A stretch of DNA of 64,000 nt from Pseudomonas lini (GCF_001042905.1 NZ_JYLB01000004.1:558001-622000); one strand, 5' to 3'; counted from the stretch's first letter, positions 17,291 to 27,458 are shown. Program-made: numbers and translations. Notes: generated by a model not told the origin, from the letters alone.

Positions 17291-17914
17291 ATGCTGAAGA
17301 TCTGGGGTCGGAAAAATTCGTCGAATGTCAGGAAGCCATTGTGGGCGGCCGAAGAACTGGGCCTGGCCTATGAAGCCATCGACGCCGGCGGTGCCTTTGG
17401 CGTGGTCGACACACCTGAGTACCGTGCGATGAATCCCAACGGCCGGGTGCCGGTGATCGAAGACGACGGTTTCGTGCTGTGGGAATCCAACACCATCGTC
17501 CGTTATCTGATGGCCCGTCATGCCAGCGATACGGCTTGGTATCCGACAGACCTGCAGGCCCGAGCCTCTGCCGAAAAGTGGATGGACTGGACCACCTCAA
17601 GTTTTGCCGCCCCGTTCCGCACGGTGTTCTGGGGTGTGTTGCGCACCCCGCAGGACCAGCAGGACTGGCCGGCCATCAAGGCCGCGATCAAGGAGTGCAA
17701 CGATCTGCTGTCGATGGCCGATCAAGCGCTGGCGGCCAAACCGTACCTGTCCGGCGATGAGATCGGTATGGGCGACATTCCCTTGGGCAGTTTCATTTAT
17801 GCCTGGTTCGAGATGCCGATCGAGCGTGCGCCGCAGCCTCATTTGCAGGCCTGGTACGAGCGCCTGAAACAGCGTCCGGCGTATCGCAAAGCCGTCATGA
17901 CCGCGTTGACTTAA
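17291..17914 (+). CDS. Glutathione S-transferase family protein
   Basis: A 207-residue protein. The N-terminal thioredoxin-like domain starts MLKIWGRKNSSNVRKPLWAA, with Ser/Asn in the glutathione-activating position. It includes NPNGRVPVIEDDGFVLWESN, where the cis-Pro (VPVI) and E-S bind the glutathione gamma-glutamyl group. An all-helical C-terminal domain starts near residue 85. The substrate is unknown; the sequence resembles bacterial beta/theta-like GSTs. It forms a pair with the transglutaminase-like gene. Confidence 0.85.
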   Translation: MLKIWGRKNSSNVRKPLWAAEELGLAYEAIDAGGAFGVVDTPEYRAMNPNGRVPVIEDDGFVLWESNTIVRYLMARHASDTAWYPTDLQARASAEKWMDWTTSSFAAPFRTVFWGVLRTPQDQQDWPAIKAAIKECNDLLSMADQALAAKPYLSGDEIGMGDIPLGSFIYAWFEMPIERAPQPHLQAWYERLKQRPAYRKAVMTALT

Positions 17915-18047
17915 TACTCACTATCGACACGCTTGACTGTACTTGTGCGGCAGCGACAAGCACCATTGCGCTCATGCGCCGCGGTTGCATTGCTCGCCGC
18001 CCGCCCTTATTTATTCCTTTCTTCCCTTCTTGGTGCGTAAATCCGAT

Positions 18048-18980
18048 ATGAGTTCCGCTCTGTCCATCCGGCAGCTAACCAAAACCTACGGCAACGGTTT
18101 CCAGGCCTTGAGTGGTATCGATCTGGATGTCGCCGAAGGTGACTTTTTCGCCTTGCTCGGCCCCAATGGCGCCGGCAAATCCACGACCATCGGCATTCTC
18201 TCGACCCTGGTGAACAAGACCAGCGGAACGGTGAATATCTTTGGTCATGACCTGGACAAGAACCCTGCGCAGCTCAAGCGCTCCATCGGCGTGGTGCCCC
18301 AGGAATTCAACTTCAACCAGTTCGAAAAAACCTTCGACATCGTCGTGACCCAGGCCGGTTACTACGGCATTCCGCCGAAAATCGCCAAGGAACGCGCCGA
18401 GCAGTACCTGACCCAACTGGGTCTGTGGGACAAGCGCGATGTGCCGTCGCGCTCCCTGTCCGGCGGCATGAAGCGCCGACTGATGATCGCCCGTGCGCTG
18501 GTTCACGAACCGCGCCTGCTGATCCTCGACGAACCGACGGCGGGGGTGGACATCGAATTGCGTCGTTCGATGTGGACCTTCCTCACCGAACTGAACAAGA
18601 AAGGCATCACCATCATCCTCACCACCCACTACCTGGAGGAGGCTGAGCAGTTGTGCCGCAACATCGGCATCATCGACCACGGCACCATTGTCGAGAACAC
18701 CAGCATGAAACAGTTGCTCAGCCAACTGCATGTCGAAACCTTCCTGCTGGATATGAAGAACACCTTGCAAGTGGCACCGCAGTTGCTCGGTTACCCGGCC
18801 AAACTGATCGACAGTCATACCCTGGAAGTCCAGGTCGACAAGGCCATGGGCATTACCGCGCTGTTCACTCAATTGGCGCAGCAGAACATCGAAGTGTTGA
18901 GCCTGCGTAACAAAACCAATCGCCTCGAGGAGTTGTTCGTGTCCCTGGTGGAGAAGAATCTGTCGAAGGTGGCGGTATGA
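18048..18980 (+). CDS. ABC transporter ATP-binding protein (YadG-like)
   Basis: A 310-residue ATPase of an ABC-2 type exporter. Walker A is GPNGAGKST (about residue 39), the signature LSGGMKRRL (about 137), Walker B LLILDEPTAG, and the switch His lies in TTHYLEEAE. A C-terminal region of about 80 residues is typical of the drug/polysaccharide/YadG group. I chose the ATG at 18048, where the ATPase domain begins; the frame upstream to 17943 is not protein-like. Its stop overlaps the permease start by four bases (ATGA), so the two are coupled. Confidence 0.9.
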   Translation: MSSALSIRQLTKTYGNGFQALSGIDLDVAEGDFFALLGPNGAGKSTTIGILSTLVNKTSGTVNIFGHDLDKNPAQLKRSIGVVPQEFNFNQFEKTFDIVVTQAGYYGIPPKIAKERAEQYLTQLGLWDKRDVPSRSLSGGMKRRLMIARALVHEPRLLILDEPTAGVDIELRRSMWTFLTELNKKGITIILTTHYLEEAEQLCRNIGIIDHGTIVENTSMKQLLSQLHVETFLLDMKNTLQVAPQLLGYPAKLIDSHTLEVQVDKAMGITALFTQLAQQNIEVLSLRNKTNRLEELFVSLVEKNLSKVAV

Positions 18981-19756
18981 GTTCCGAGCTGCAACCCAAC
19001 CTCGTTGCCCTCAATACCATCGTTTACCGTGAGGTCAAGCGCTTCACCCGAATCTGGCCGCAGACCTTGCTGCCGCCGGCCATCACCATGGTTCTGTACT
19101 TCGTGATCTTCGGTAACCTGATCGGTCGGCAGATCGGCGACATGGGTGGCTTCACTTATATGGAGTACATCGTGCCGGGGCTGATCATGATGTCGGTGAT
19201 CACCAACTCCTACGGCAACGTGGTGTCGAGTTTCTTTGGCAGCAAGTTCCAGCGCTCCATCGAAGAATTGATGGTGTCGCCCGTGTCGCCGCATACGATT
19301 CTGATCGGCTACACCCTGGGTGGCGTGCTGCGTGGCTTGATGGTCGGGCTCATCGTGACCCTGCTGTCGCTGTTCTTCACCGAGTTGCAGGTGCATCACC
19401 TGGGCGTGACCGTTCTGGTGGTGGTGCTGACGGCGACGATCTTCTCGCTGCTGGGTTTCATCAACGCGGTATTTGCGCGCAATTTCGATGATATCTCGAT
19501 CATCCCGACGTTCGTGCTGACGCCGCTGACGTACCTGGGCGGGGTGTTCTACTCGATCAGTTTGCTGCCCCCGTTCTGGCAGACCGTGTCACTGGCCAAC
19601 CCGGTGCTGCACATGGTCAACGCCTTCCGTTACGGCATCCTCGGTGTGTCGGATATCAGGATCAGCGTGGCGATCACCTTCATGCTCATTGCGACCGTTG
19701 TGCTGTATATCGGTTGTGCGCGGTTGCTGGTGAGTGGGCGCGGGATGCGTACCTAA
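18977..19756 (+). CDS. ABC-2 type permease (YadH-like)
   Basis: A 259-residue inner-membrane permease with six predicted helices and the ABC-2 core, including MEYIVPGLIMMSVITNSYGN and GVFYSISLLPPFWQTVS. It pairs with the ATPase just upstream; together they resemble the E. coli YadG/YadH exporter, whose substrate is unknown. REP repeats and a terminator follow. Confidence 0.9.
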   Translation: MSSELQPNLVALNTIVYREVKRFTRIWPQTLLPPAITMVLYFVIFGNLIGRQIGDMGGFTYMEYIVPGLIMMSVITNSYGNVVSSFFGSKFQRSIEELMVSPVSPHTILIGYTLGGVLRGLMVGLIVTLLSLFFTELQVHHLGVTVLVVVLTATIFSLLGFINAVFARNFDDISIIPTFVLTPLTYLGGVFYSISLLPPFWQTVSLANPVLHMVNAFRYGILGVSDIRISVAITFMLIATVVLYIGCARLLVSGRGMRT

Positions 19757-19774
19757 GGAAGACCGAGTCGCCTG

Positions 19775-19869
19775 CTTCGCGAGCAAGCCCGCTCCCACAC
19801 TGGATCTGCTGCGAACACATTATTTGTGAACGCCCGCGAATTAATGTGGGAGCGGGCTTGCTCGCGAAG
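19775..19869. repeat. REP-type inverted repeat, family C
   Basis: Perfect 25-bp inverted arms (19775-19799 and 19845-19869), the left beginning CTTCGCGAGCAAGCCCGCTC, with a 45-nt spacer. The same arm recurs at 61085 and 63063. Confidence 0.85.
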
Positions 19870-19887
19870 GCGTCAGCACAAACACCA

Positions 19888-19923
19888 CAAAAAGAAACGG
19901 CCTCCCAAGCGGAGGCCGTTTTA
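19888..19923. terminator. Bidirectional terminator between the ABC permease and DUF2062 genes
   Basis: Hairpin arms AACGGCCTCC and GGAGGCCGTT around CAAGC, with A-rich and T-rich flanks on opposite sides. It suits both converging genes. Confidence 0.8.
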
Positions 19924-19928
19924 CATTC

Positions 19929-20444
19929 TCACATTCGACTTTTCTTACGCCGCTTCCACTGCCGACTCACCCACCAGCGCCAATACATCATCACCAGGCA
20001 ATAGGCGAGGGCACCCAGCACCAACCCCGTGACCACCGAGCCAAGCAAAAACGGTTGCCACAGCGTCGAAATTTCGCCGCTGATCCATTCCCACGTCAGC
20101 GCATCCGGCAGGCTGCGGGCGGGGACGTCCATCAGCCAGGCACCGGTCTGGTAAGTGCAGAAGAACACCGCCGGCATTGTGATCGGGTTGGTCAGCCAGA
20201 CCAGGCTGACGGCAATTGGCATGTTGCCGCGCGCGATGATGGCCAGGAACGCCGCCACCAGCATTTGCAATGGAATCGGCAAGAACGCCGCGAACAGACC
20301 GACCGCCATCGCCCGCGCGACGGAGTGGCGATTGAGGTGCCAGAGGTTCGGGTCATGCAGCAGGGTGCCGAGAAAGCGTAAGGATTTGTGTTCCCTGATG
20401 CTGGTCGGGTCTGGCATGTAACGTTTGAATAAGCGCCGGGGCAT
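19929..20444 (-). CDS. DUF2062 membrane protein
   Basis: A 171-residue protein with two or three membrane segments. DUF2062 blocks include SLRFLGTLLHDPNLWHLNRH, followed by ARAMAVGLFAAFLPIPLQML and LVWLTNPITMPAVFF. The ATG at 20444 (MPRRLFKRYMPDP) is the common start in this family; a longer frame to 20588 runs into the comEC promoter. The role is unknown. It is divergent from comEC, 136 bp away, as in other pseudomonads. Confidence 0.8.
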   Translation of the reverse strand: MPRRLFKRYMPDPTSIREHKSLRFLGTLLHDPNLWHLNRHSVARAMAVGLFAAFLPIPLQMLVAAFLAIIARGNMPIAVSLVWLTNPITMPAVFFCTYQTGAWLMDVPARSLPDALTWEWISGEISTLWQPFLLGSVVTGLVLGALAYCLVMMYWRWWVSRQWKRRKKSRM

Positions 20445-20580
20445 AAGGCTTCTCGGTCGGTTCAGGCGGCAAGTATGTCTGGATTCTACGAACCGCCCAT
20501 TCAGACTTTGTGACAATTGATAACGACGGACGTGCGGCGAACCGGCTAAGCCTAGGGCGGGGACTCTCAAGGACGGGCAT

Positions 20581-22815
20581 ATGCGCACAGGGATGATGGC
20601 GCTGGCGTTGGGTTTGCTGGCCCTGCGTTTTTTACCGGTATTACCGCCGGCAGGGTTGTGGCTGTTGTTGCCGGTAGTGGGTTTGATGTTGTTGCCGTTT
20701 CGAACTTTTCCCTTGGCATTTTTTCTGTTCGGTTTCAGTTGGGCGGGTGCGAATGCACAGTGGGCGCTGAATGATCGCCTGGCGCTGAATCTCGATGGCG
20801 AGACTCGCTGGGTCGAAGGTCGTGTGACCGGGTTACCGCAGCAGGCCGAGGGCGTAGTGCGTTTCGAACTGACGGACAGTCAATCACGTCGCACCAGACT
20901 GCCTCGGCACCTGCGCCTGGCCTGGTATGGCGGGCCGCCCGTTAATAGCGGCGAGCATTGGCGGCTGGCCGTCAAATTGAAGCGTCCTGTCGGGTTGCTC
21001 AACCCGCATGGGTTCGATTACGACGCCTGGTTACTGGCCCGGCACATCGGCGCCACCGGAACCGTCAAGGATGGCCAGCGCCTGAGGGAGGCGCAGTGGG
21101 CCTGGCGTGACGGCATCCGTCAGCGTTTGCAGGCCGTGGATGCTCAAGGACGAACGGGTGCGCTGACGGCGTTGGTGCTAGGGGATGGCGCCGGGTTGAG
21201 TCGTGAGGACTGGCAGGTGCTGCAAAACACCGGCACCGTGCATCTATTGGTGATTTCCGGGCAGCACATCGGTTTGCTGGCGGGCGTGGTGTATCTGCTG
21301 ATTGCCGGGTTGGCGCGTTATGGCTTATGGCCCAAGCGCTTGCCGTGGCTGCCATGGGCGTGTGGAATGGCGTTCGCGGCGGCGCTCGGTTATGGGCTGC
21401 TGGCCGGCTTCGAGGTGCCTGTGCGGCGGGCCTGCCTGATGATCGGTCTGGTGCTGTTGTGGCGACTACGGTTTCGTCACCTTGGCGCATGGTGGCCGCT
21501 GTTGCTGGCGTTTGACGGTGTTTTGCTGCTGGACCCGCTGGCGAGCCTGCAACCGGGTTTCTGGTTGTCCTTTGCGGCGGTGGCGGTGCTGATTTTCACC
21601 TTTGGCGGGCGATTGGGGCCGTGGCGCTGGTGGCAAACCTGGACTCGCGCTCAATGGCTGATCGCGATCGGTCTCTGCCCGCTGCTGTTGGCGCTGGGGT
21701 TGCCGATCAGTCTCAGCGGGCCGCTGGCCAATTTGCTGGCGGTGCCCTGGGTCAGTCTGGTGGTCCTGCCGCCGGCCTTGCTTGGGACGATGTTGTTGCC
21801 TGTTCCTTATGTGAGCGAAGGATTGCTGTGGTTGGCCGGTGGTCTGATCGATCTTTTGTTCAAGGGGTTGGCGTTGATGGCCGGGCAATTGTCTGCGTGG
21901 GTACCGGTGGCGGTCCCGTTGTGGATATGGGCGCTCGGTATGTTGGGAGCCTTTCTGCTGTTATTGCCACGAGGCGTGCCGTTGCGCCCGTTGGGCTGGC
22001 CGATGTTGCTGTTACTGGTTTTTGCGCCCCGGCACACATTGCCTGAAGGCATGGCCGAGGTCTGGCAGCTGGATGTCGGTCAGGGTTTGGCAATCCTGGT
22101 GCGTACTCGCCATCACACCTTGCTGTATGACGCCGGGCCACGGTTCGGCGATATCGACCTGGGTGAGCGAGTGGTGCTGCCGTCATTGCGCAAACTGGGG
22201 GTGAATGGGCTTGATCTGATGCTGATCAGCCATGCCGATGCCGATCACGCCGGCGGTGCGCGAGCAATTGCCAATGGAATACCGGTGAAGCAAATACTGA
22301 GTGGCGATCATCTGGCCCTGCCAGACGAACTGCACGCCGAGGGCTGCGAGAGCGGTCAGCAATGGGCCTGGGACGGCGTGAAGTTTCAACTCTGGCAGTG
22401 GTCGTCTGCCAGCGACAGTAATCAGAAATCCTGCGTGTTGCAGATCGAGGCCAACGGCGAGCGGTTGCTGCTGACCGGTGACATCGATGCCGCAGCCGAG
22501 CGGGCGCTGCTCGACGGTCCATTGGCGGTGCCGACAGATTGGTTGCAGGCTCCGCACCATGGCAGTCGCAGTTCTTCTTCGGTGGCATTGCTCAGCGCCT
22601 TGCAACCCAAAGCGGTATTGATCTCCCGTGGTAACGGCAATTCTTTCGGTCATCCTCATCCCACGGTCGTGGCGCGGTATCAAAAACGTGGTGTGGCGAT
22701 CTACGACAGCGCCGAGCAAGGTGCCATTCGTCTGCAACTGGGACGCTTCAAGCCGCCGTGGACGATGCTTCAAGAACGGCGCTTCTGGCGCGGTCCGCCA
22801 CCATCCAGCCAGTAA
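20581..22815 (+). CDS. comEC: ComEC/Rec2-family DNA uptake channel protein
   Basis: A 744-residue inner-membrane protein for single-strand DNA entry during transformation. It has an N-terminal helical and DUF4131 region (to about residue 170). The competence membrane core (about 200-480) contains HLLVISGQHIGLLAG, the typical conserved block. The metallo-beta-lactamase domain from about residue 490 has SHADADHAGGA as the metal motif and APHHGSRSSSS near 655. Length and domain order are normal for a full ComEC. Whether this strain is competent cannot be read here. Confidence 0.92.
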   Translation: MRTGMMALALGLLALRFLPVLPPAGLWLLLPVVGLMLLPFRTFPLAFFLFGFSWAGANAQWALNDRLALNLDGETRWVEGRVTGLPQQAEGVVRFELTDSQSRRTRLPRHLRLAWYGGPPVNSGEHWRLAVKLKRPVGLLNPHGFDYDAWLLARHIGATGTVKDGQRLREAQWAWRDGIRQRLQAVDAQGRTGALTALVLGDGAGLSREDWQVLQNTGTVHLLVISGQHIGLLAGVVYLLIAGLARYGLWPKRLPWLPWACGMAFAAALGYGLLAGFEVPVRRACLMIGLVLLWRLRFRHLGAWWPLLLAFDGVLLLDPLASLQPGFWLSFAAVAVLIFTFGGRLGPWRWWQTWTRAQWLIAIGLCPLLLALGLPISLSGPLANLLAVPWVSLVVLPPALLGTMLLPVPYVSEGLLWLAGGLIDLLFKGLALMAGQLSAWVPVAVPLWIWALGMLGAFLLLLPRGVPLRPLGWPMLLLLVFAPRHTLPEGMAEVWQLDVGQGLAILVRTRHHTLLYDAGPRFGDIDLGERVVLPSLRKLGVNGLDLMLISHADADHAGGARAIANGIPVKQILSGDHLALPDELHAEGCESGQQWAWDGVKFQLWQWSSASDSNQKSCVLQIEANGERLLLTGDIDAAAERALLDGPLAVPTDWLQAPHHGSRSSSSVALLSALQPKAVLISRGNGNSFGHPHPTVVARYQKRGVAIYDSAEQGAIRLQLGRFKPPWTMLQERRFWRGPPPSSQ

Positions 22816-22911
22816 CCCGAACTATCGAAGCCCGACCGGATGCGACATCGCGGTCTTCGGTGCGTCCACCCCCTATGTTAGAGTGGCGCACTTTTCGAGG
22901 GGACTGTCACT

Positions 22912-23547
22912 GTGTGGGAATTGGTCAAATCCGGCGGCTGGATGATGCTGCCGATCATTCTGAGTTCCATCGCCGCCATGGCGATCGTCGCCGAGCGTCT
23001 CTGGACCCTGCGTGCCAGCCGCGTGACTCCGGAGCACTTGCTCGGGCAGGTCTGGGTCTGGATCAAGGACAAACAGCTCAATAAAGAAAAACTCAAGGAA
23101 CTGCGCGCCAACTCTCCGTTGGGCGAGATCCTGGCCGCCGGTCTGGCGAACTCCAGGCATGGTCGCGAGATCATGAAAGAGTGCATCGAAGAGGCCGCTG
23201 CGCGGGTGATTCATGAACTCGAACGCTACATCAACGCCCTCGGCACCATCGCCGCCATGGCCCCGTTGTTGGGGTTGCTGGGTACGGTGCTGGGCATGAT
23301 CGATATTTTCAGTGCGTTCATGGGCACGGGCATGGGCACCAACGCCTCAGTGCTGGCCGGTGGTATTTCCAAAGCGCTGATCACCACCGCCGCAGGCCTG
23401 ATGGTCGGCATTCCGGCCGTGTTCTTCCACCGTTTCCTGCAACGCCGCATCGATGAGCTGGTGGTGGGCATGGAGCAGGAAGCGATCAAGCTGGTCGAGG
23501 TAGTGCAGGGTGACCGCGACGTGGATCTGGCTGAGGGCAAAGCGTGA
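22912..23547 (+). CDS. exbB: MotA/TolQ/ExbB proton-channel family protein (ExbB-like)
   Basis: A 211-residue inner-membrane protein with three hydrophobic segments (about residues 10-30, 105-135 and 150-175) and the family block PLLGLLGTVLGMIDIFSAF near residue 117. It works with ExbD/TolR proteins to couple proton flow to outer-membrane processes. The start is a GTG with GAGGGGAC upstream. Its stop overlaps the exbD start. No tonB or tolA lies in the window, so the energised partner is unknown. Confidence 0.88.
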   Translation: MWELVKSGGWMMLPIILSSIAAMAIVAERLWTLRASRVTPEHLLGQVWVWIKDKQLNKEKLKELRANSPLGEILAAGLANSRHGREIMKECIEEAAARVIHELERYINALGTIAAMAPLLGLLGTVLGMIDIFSAFMGTGMGTNASVLAGGISKALITTAAGLMVGIPAVFFHRFLQRRIDELVVGMEQEAIKLVEVVQGDRDVDLAEGKA

Positions 23548-23972
23548 AATTCCGTCGTAAACCACGGGAAACGATAGACATCAACCTCGCGTCGTTGATC
23601 GACGTGGTGTTTATCCTGCTGCTGTTTTTCGTTGTGACCACCACCTTCACCCGTGAAACCCAGTTGCGCGTCGACTTGCCGGAAGCGGTCAGCGGTTCCC
23701 CGGCCGAGGACCAGCAGGCCAAGCAACTGGACATCGCCATCAGCGCCGAAGGTGTGTTCTCCGTAAACAACCAGTTGTTACCGAAGAACGACCTGACCAG
23801 CCTGATGGAAGCGCTGCAGAAAGAATCCAATGGCGATACCAACCTGCCGCTGTCCATCAGCGCTGATGGCAAGACGCCTCATCAGTCCGTCATCACCGCG
23901 ATGGACGCTGCTGGCAAGCTCGGTTTCAGTCACTTGCGCATGACCACAGTCGAGGCGGCGCCGGCGTCCTGA
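23544..23972 (+). CDS. exbD: ExbD/TolR biopolymer transport protein
   Basis: A 142-residue protein with one N-terminal membrane helix ([20 protein letters not shown]) containing the conserved proton-path Asp (residue about 16), and a periplasmic C-terminal domain. It is paired with the ExbB-like gene (ATGA-type overlap) and its last base overlaps the lpxK region. The exbBD-lpxK order is standard in Pseudomonas. Confidence 0.9.
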   Translation: MKFRRKPRETIDINLASLIDVVFILLLFFVVTTTFTRETQLRVDLPEAVSGSPAEDQQAKQLDIAISAEGVFSVNNQLLPKNDLTSLMEALQKESNGDTNLPLSISADGKTPHQSVITAMDAAGKLGFSHLRMTTVEAAPAS

Positions 23973-24982
23973 TGGCCATGTCCGATCGATTGCTCGCTGC
24001 GTGGTACGAAGGCCATCCGGCGTTGAAGCTGTTGCAGCCTCTGGAATGGCTGTATCGGCGCGTGGTTACCGGCAAGCGCAAGCGCTTTTTGGCGGGCGAG
24101 GGCGAGATCTATCAGCCGCCGGTGCCGCTGATCGTGGTCGGCAACATCACAGTGGGCGGTACCGGCAAGACGCCGCTGATTCTGTGGATGATCGAGCATT
24201 GCCAGCGCAGCGGGCTGCGAGTCGGCGTGGTCAGCCGTGGTTACGGTGCCAAACCTGCGCAATTGCCGTGGCGGGTCAAGGCGGATCAAGGCGCGGACGT
24301 GGCGGGCGATGAACCGTTGTTGATCGTCCAGCGCACCGGCGTGCCGCTGATGATCGACCCGGACCGCAGCCGCGCGGTCAAAGCCTTGCTGGCGAGCGAG
24401 CCGCTGGACCTGATCCTCTCCGACGACGGCATGCAGCATTACCGGCTGGCCCGGCACCTGGAACTGGTGCTGATCGATGCCGCCCGGGGTCTGGGCAACC
24501 AGCGTTGCCTGCCAGCCGGGCCGTTGCGCGAACCGATCGAGCGCCTGCAAAGCGTCGATGCAGTGCTTTATAACGGCGCCGCGGCCGACCGCATCGACGG
24601 TTTTGCCTTTCAGCTGCAACCCACCGCGCTGGTCAATCTGCAAAGCGGCGAACGCCGGCCTCTCGACCACTTTTCCGCAGGCCAGGCCATTCACGCCGTG
24701 GCCGGGATCGGCAATCCCCAGCGTTTCTTCACGACCCTCGAAACGCTACACTGGCGGCCAGTGCCGCATGCATTTGCCGACCACGCCGAGTACAGCGTGC
24801 AGGCCTTGAATTTCACACCGTCATTGCCCGTGGTGATGACGGAAAAAGACGCGGTGAAGTGCCGTGCCTTCGCCGCCGCCGATTGGTGGTACCTGGCGGT
24901 CGATGCTGCGCCATCGCCGGCCTTCGTGGCCTGGTTCGACACGCAGCTGATACGCCTGTTGCCGGCTCGTCTTTTGCCTTAA
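23972..24982 (+). CDS. lpxK: Tetraacyldisaccharide 4'-kinase LpxK
   Basis: A 336-residue membrane-associated kinase that phosphorylates the 4' position of the lipid A disaccharide. The N-terminal anchor ([18 protein letters not shown]) is followed by a P-loop, [13 protein letters not shown], near residue 52, and by [20 protein letters not shown], the family's DDGxQH catalytic motif, near 150. The length is normal. It overlaps the exbD end and leads to the Trm112-like, kdsB, phosphatase and murB genes, a cell-envelope operon. Confidence 0.95.
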   Translation: MAMSDRLLAAWYEGHPALKLLQPLEWLYRRVVTGKRKRFLAGEGEIYQPPVPLIVVGNITVGGTGKTPLILWMIEHCQRSGLRVGVVSRGYGAKPAQLPWRVKADQGADVAGDEPLLIVQRTGVPLMIDPDRSRAVKALLASEPLDLILSDDGMQHYRLARHLELVLIDAARGLGNQRCLPAGPLREPIERLQSVDAVLYNGAAADRIDGFAFQLQPTALVNLQSGERRPLDHFSAGQAIHAVAGIGNPQRFFTTLETLHWRPVPHAFADHAEYSVQALNFTPSLPVVMTEKDAVKCRAFAAADWWYLAVDAAPSPAFVAWFDTQLIRLLPARLLP

Positions 24983-25007
24983 CTCCGTTTCTATCCAGGG
25001 AATGTTC

Positions 25008-25193
25008 ATGGACACCAAATTGCTCGATATCCTCGCTTGCCCGATCTGCAAAGGTCCGCTCAAGCTCAGCGCCGACAAAACCGAGCTGATCAGCAAGGGC
25101 GCTGGCCTCGCATACCCGATTCGCGACGGCATCCCGGTGATGCTCGAAAGTGAAGCGCGCACCCTGACCACCGACGAGCGTCTGGATAAATGA
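25008..25193 (+). CDS. Trm112-family small zinc-ribbon-like protein
   Basis: A 61-residue protein of the Trm112/YcaR family ([20 protein letters not shown]), with a CPIC motif at residues 11-14. The second cysteine pair of zinc-binding members is absent, as is common in gammaproteobacteria. The ATG at 25008 gives the family start; another lies two codons upstream. It overlaps kdsB by four bases, as in most proteobacteria, but its role there is not known. Confidence 0.88.
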   Translation: MDTKLLDILACPICKGPLKLSADKTELISKGAGLAYPIRDGIPVMLESEARTLTTDERLDK

Positions 25194-25954
25194 CCACAGC
25201 CTTTACCGTTGTCATTCCATCGCGCTATGCCTCCACCCGTCTGCCGGGCAAACCTCTGCTGCTGATCGCCGGCAAGCCGATGATCCAGCATGTCTGGGAG
25301 CAGGCGAGCAAAAGCAGTGCCCAGCGCGTGGTCGTTGCCACTGACGATGCGCGCATTGTCGAGGCCTGCAAAGGCTTTGGTGCCGAAGTGGTGCTGACGC
25401 GCGAAGACCACAATTCCGGCACTGACCGTCTGGCCGAAGTCGCGGCGAAACTGGGTCTGGCCCCGGACGCCATCGTGGTCAACGTTCAGGGCGACGAGCC
25501 GTTGATTCCGCCGAGCGTGATCGATCAGGTCGCCGCCAACCTGGCCGCCCACACCGAAGCACGCATGGCCACCCTGGCCGAGCCGATCGAAGACGTGGAA
25601 ACCCTGTTCAACCCCAACGTGGTCAAGGTGGTCAGCGACCTCAATGGCCTGGCGCTGACGTTCAGTCGTGCCACCTTGCCGTGGGCTCGCGACGCGTTTG
25701 CCAAAAACCGCGAGCAGTTGCCGGAAGGTGTGCCGTATCGCCGCCACATCGGCATTTATGCCTATCGCGCCGGCTTCCTGCATGACTTCGTCACCTGGGG
25801 CCCGTGCTGGCTGGAAAATACCGAGTCTCTGGAGCAACTTCGGGCGCTCTGGCACGGCGTGCGGATTCACGTCGCCGATGCGCTGATCGCGCCACCTACC
25901 GGCGTCGATACCATTGAAGACCTCGAGCGCGTTCGTCGCTTGCTGGAGGCCTGA
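25190..25954 (+). CDS. kdsB: CMP-KDO synthetase (3-deoxy-manno-octulosonate cytidylyltransferase)
   Basis: A 254-residue cytosolic enzyme activating KDO with CTP for lipopolysaccharide inner core synthesis. Motifs are [17 protein letters not shown] at the N-terminus, [12 protein letters not shown] (about 50), [11 protein letters not shown] (about 97) and [14 protein letters not shown] (about 184), all typical. It is coupled to the genes on both sides by short overlaps. Confidence 0.96.
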   Translation: MTTAFTVVIPSRYASTRLPGKPLLLIAGKPMIQHVWEQASKSSAQRVVVATDDARIVEACKGFGAEVVLTREDHNSGTDRLAEVAAKLGLAPDAIVVNVQGDEPLIPPSVIDQVAANLAAHTEARMATLAEPIEDVETLFNPNVVKVVSDLNGLALTFSRATLPWARDAFAKNREQLPEGVPYRRHIGIYAYRAGFLHDFVTWGPCWLENTESLEQLRALWHGVRIHVADALIAPPTGVDTIEDLERVRRLLEA

Positions 25955-26418
25955 TGCGGGTTCTGTTCGTCTGCCTGGGCAACATCTGCCGTTCCCCCAC
26001 GGCCGAAGGCGTGTTGCGGCACAAACTGCGTGAGGCCGGGCTGGCCGATCAAGTCGAAGTGGCTTCTGCCGGCACCGGTGACTGGCACGTCGGCAAGCCC
26101 CCGGACAAGCGCAGCCAGGCCGCGGCGAAACTGCGCGGCTACGACCTGTCCGCCCAGCGCGCTCAGCAGGTCAGCCGCGCCGATTTCGCCACCTACGACC
26201 TGATTCTGGCGATGGACAACAGCAACCTGCGCCACCTCAAGGCTCTGCAACCAGCCAAGGGCAAGGCCGAGTTGGACCTGTTCCTGCGTCGCTTCCAGTC
26301 GGAAATCGATGAAGTGCCGGATCCTTATCACGACAGCGACCAGGGTTTCGAACAGGTCCTGGACCTGATCGAGCGCGCCAGCGATCTGCTGGTGATCGAA
26401 TTGAAGGGCCGGTTATGA
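25954..26418 (+). CDS. Low-molecular-weight protein tyrosine phosphatase
   Basis: A 154-residue enzyme with the catalytic loop VCLGNICRSPTAEG near the N-terminus (C-x4-C-R-S form) and the acid DPYHD near residue 127. Such phosphatases dephosphorylate tyrosine kinases of polysaccharide export and other targets. No bacterial tyrosine kinase gene is adjacent. It sits between kdsB and murB with overlaps on both sides, as in PAO1 (PA2978). Confidence 0.93.
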   Translation: MRVLFVCLGNICRSPTAEGVLRHKLREAGLADQVEVASAGTGDWHVGKPPDKRSQAAAKLRGYDLSAQRAQQVSRADFATYDLILAMDNSNLRHLKALQPAKGKAELDLFLRRFQSEIDEVPDPYHDSDQGFEQVLDLIERASDLLVIELKGRL

Positions 26419-27434
26419 GTTTGCAGATACAAGCTCAGGTATCGCTCAAGCCGTTCAACAGCTTTGGCGTGGATGTTCAGGCCCGGCTGTTTGCCGAAGC
26501 CCATAGCGATGCCGACGTGCGCGAAGCCCTGGCCTATGGGGTGGAACATAATGTGCCCGTGCTGGTGATCGGCGGCGGCAGCAATTTGCTGCTGACCGCT
26601 GATGTCCAGGCACTGGTGCTGCGCATGGCCACGCGGGGGATTCGTGTACTGAGCGATGATGGCAACCAGGTGGTGATCGAGGCCGAGGCGGGCGAGCCGT
26701 GGCATCCGTTTGTGCAACACACCTTGGCGCAAGGGTTGTCGGGGCTGGAAAATCTCAGCCTGATTCCCGGCACTGTGGGCGCGGCACCGATGCAGAACAT
26801 CGGCGCTTATGGCGTCGAGATAAAAGACGTGTTTGCCGGCCTGACGGCCCTCGATCGCCAGACCGGTGAGCTGCGGGACTTCACGCTGACCGAGTGCAAC
26901 TTCGCCTACCGTGACAGCCTGTTCAAACAGGAGCCGGGGCGCTGGTTGATCCTGCGGGTGCGTTTCACCCTCAATCGCACCGCGCACCTGCACCTGGAAT
27001 ACGGGCCGGTTCGCCAGCGCCTGACATTGCTGGGCATCGATCACCCGACGCCTACCGATGTCAGTCAGGCCATTTGCAGCATTCGCAACGAAAAACTCCC
27101 GGACCCTGCGGTGCTCGGCAATGCCGGCAGTTTCTTCAAGAACCCCTTGGTGCCGGCGACATTGGTAGCGCAACTCAAGGAGCAATACCCGGAGCTGGTG
27201 GCCTACGCGCAACCTGACGGGCAAATGAAACTGGCGGCGGGCTGGCTGATCGAACGGGCCGGCTGGAAAGGCTTTCGCGACGGTGATGCCGGTGTGCATA
27301 AATTACAGGCGCTGGTGCTGGTCAACTACGGCACCGCAACGGGCCTGCAATTGCTGAACCTGGCGCAACGCATTCAAAAAGACATTTCAGAACGTTTCCA
27401 CGTCGACCTGGAAATGGAGCCCAATCGGTATTGA
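26415..27434 (+). CDS. murB: UDP-N-acetylenolpyruvoylglucosamine reductase MurB
   Basis: A 339-residue FAD enzyme making UDP-MurNAc for peptidoglycan. It is a type I MurB: FNSFGVDVQARLF at the start, the FAD loop VIGGGSNLLLTADVQ near residue 54, GLSGLENLSLIPGTVGAAPM near 110, and the catalytic region NAGSFFKNPLVP near 237. It is the last gene of the envelope operon and has its own terminator. Confidence 0.96.
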   Translation: MSLQIQAQVSLKPFNSFGVDVQARLFAEAHSDADVREALAYGVEHNVPVLVIGGGSNLLLTADVQALVLRMATRGIRVLSDDGNQVVIEAEAGEPWHPFVQHTLAQGLSGLENLSLIPGTVGAAPMQNIGAYGVEIKDVFAGLTALDRQTGELRDFTLTECNFAYRDSLFKQEPGRWLILRVRFTLNRTAHLHLEYGPVRQRLTLLGIDHPTPTDVSQAICSIRNEKLPDPAVLGNAGSFFKNPLVPATLVAQLKEQYPELVAYAQPDGQMKLAAGWLIERAGWKGFRDGDAGVHKLQALVLVNYGTATGLQLLNLAQRIQKDISERFHVDLEMEPNRY

Positions 27435-27458
27435 GGCTACGCTTTCACGGCTGATTCC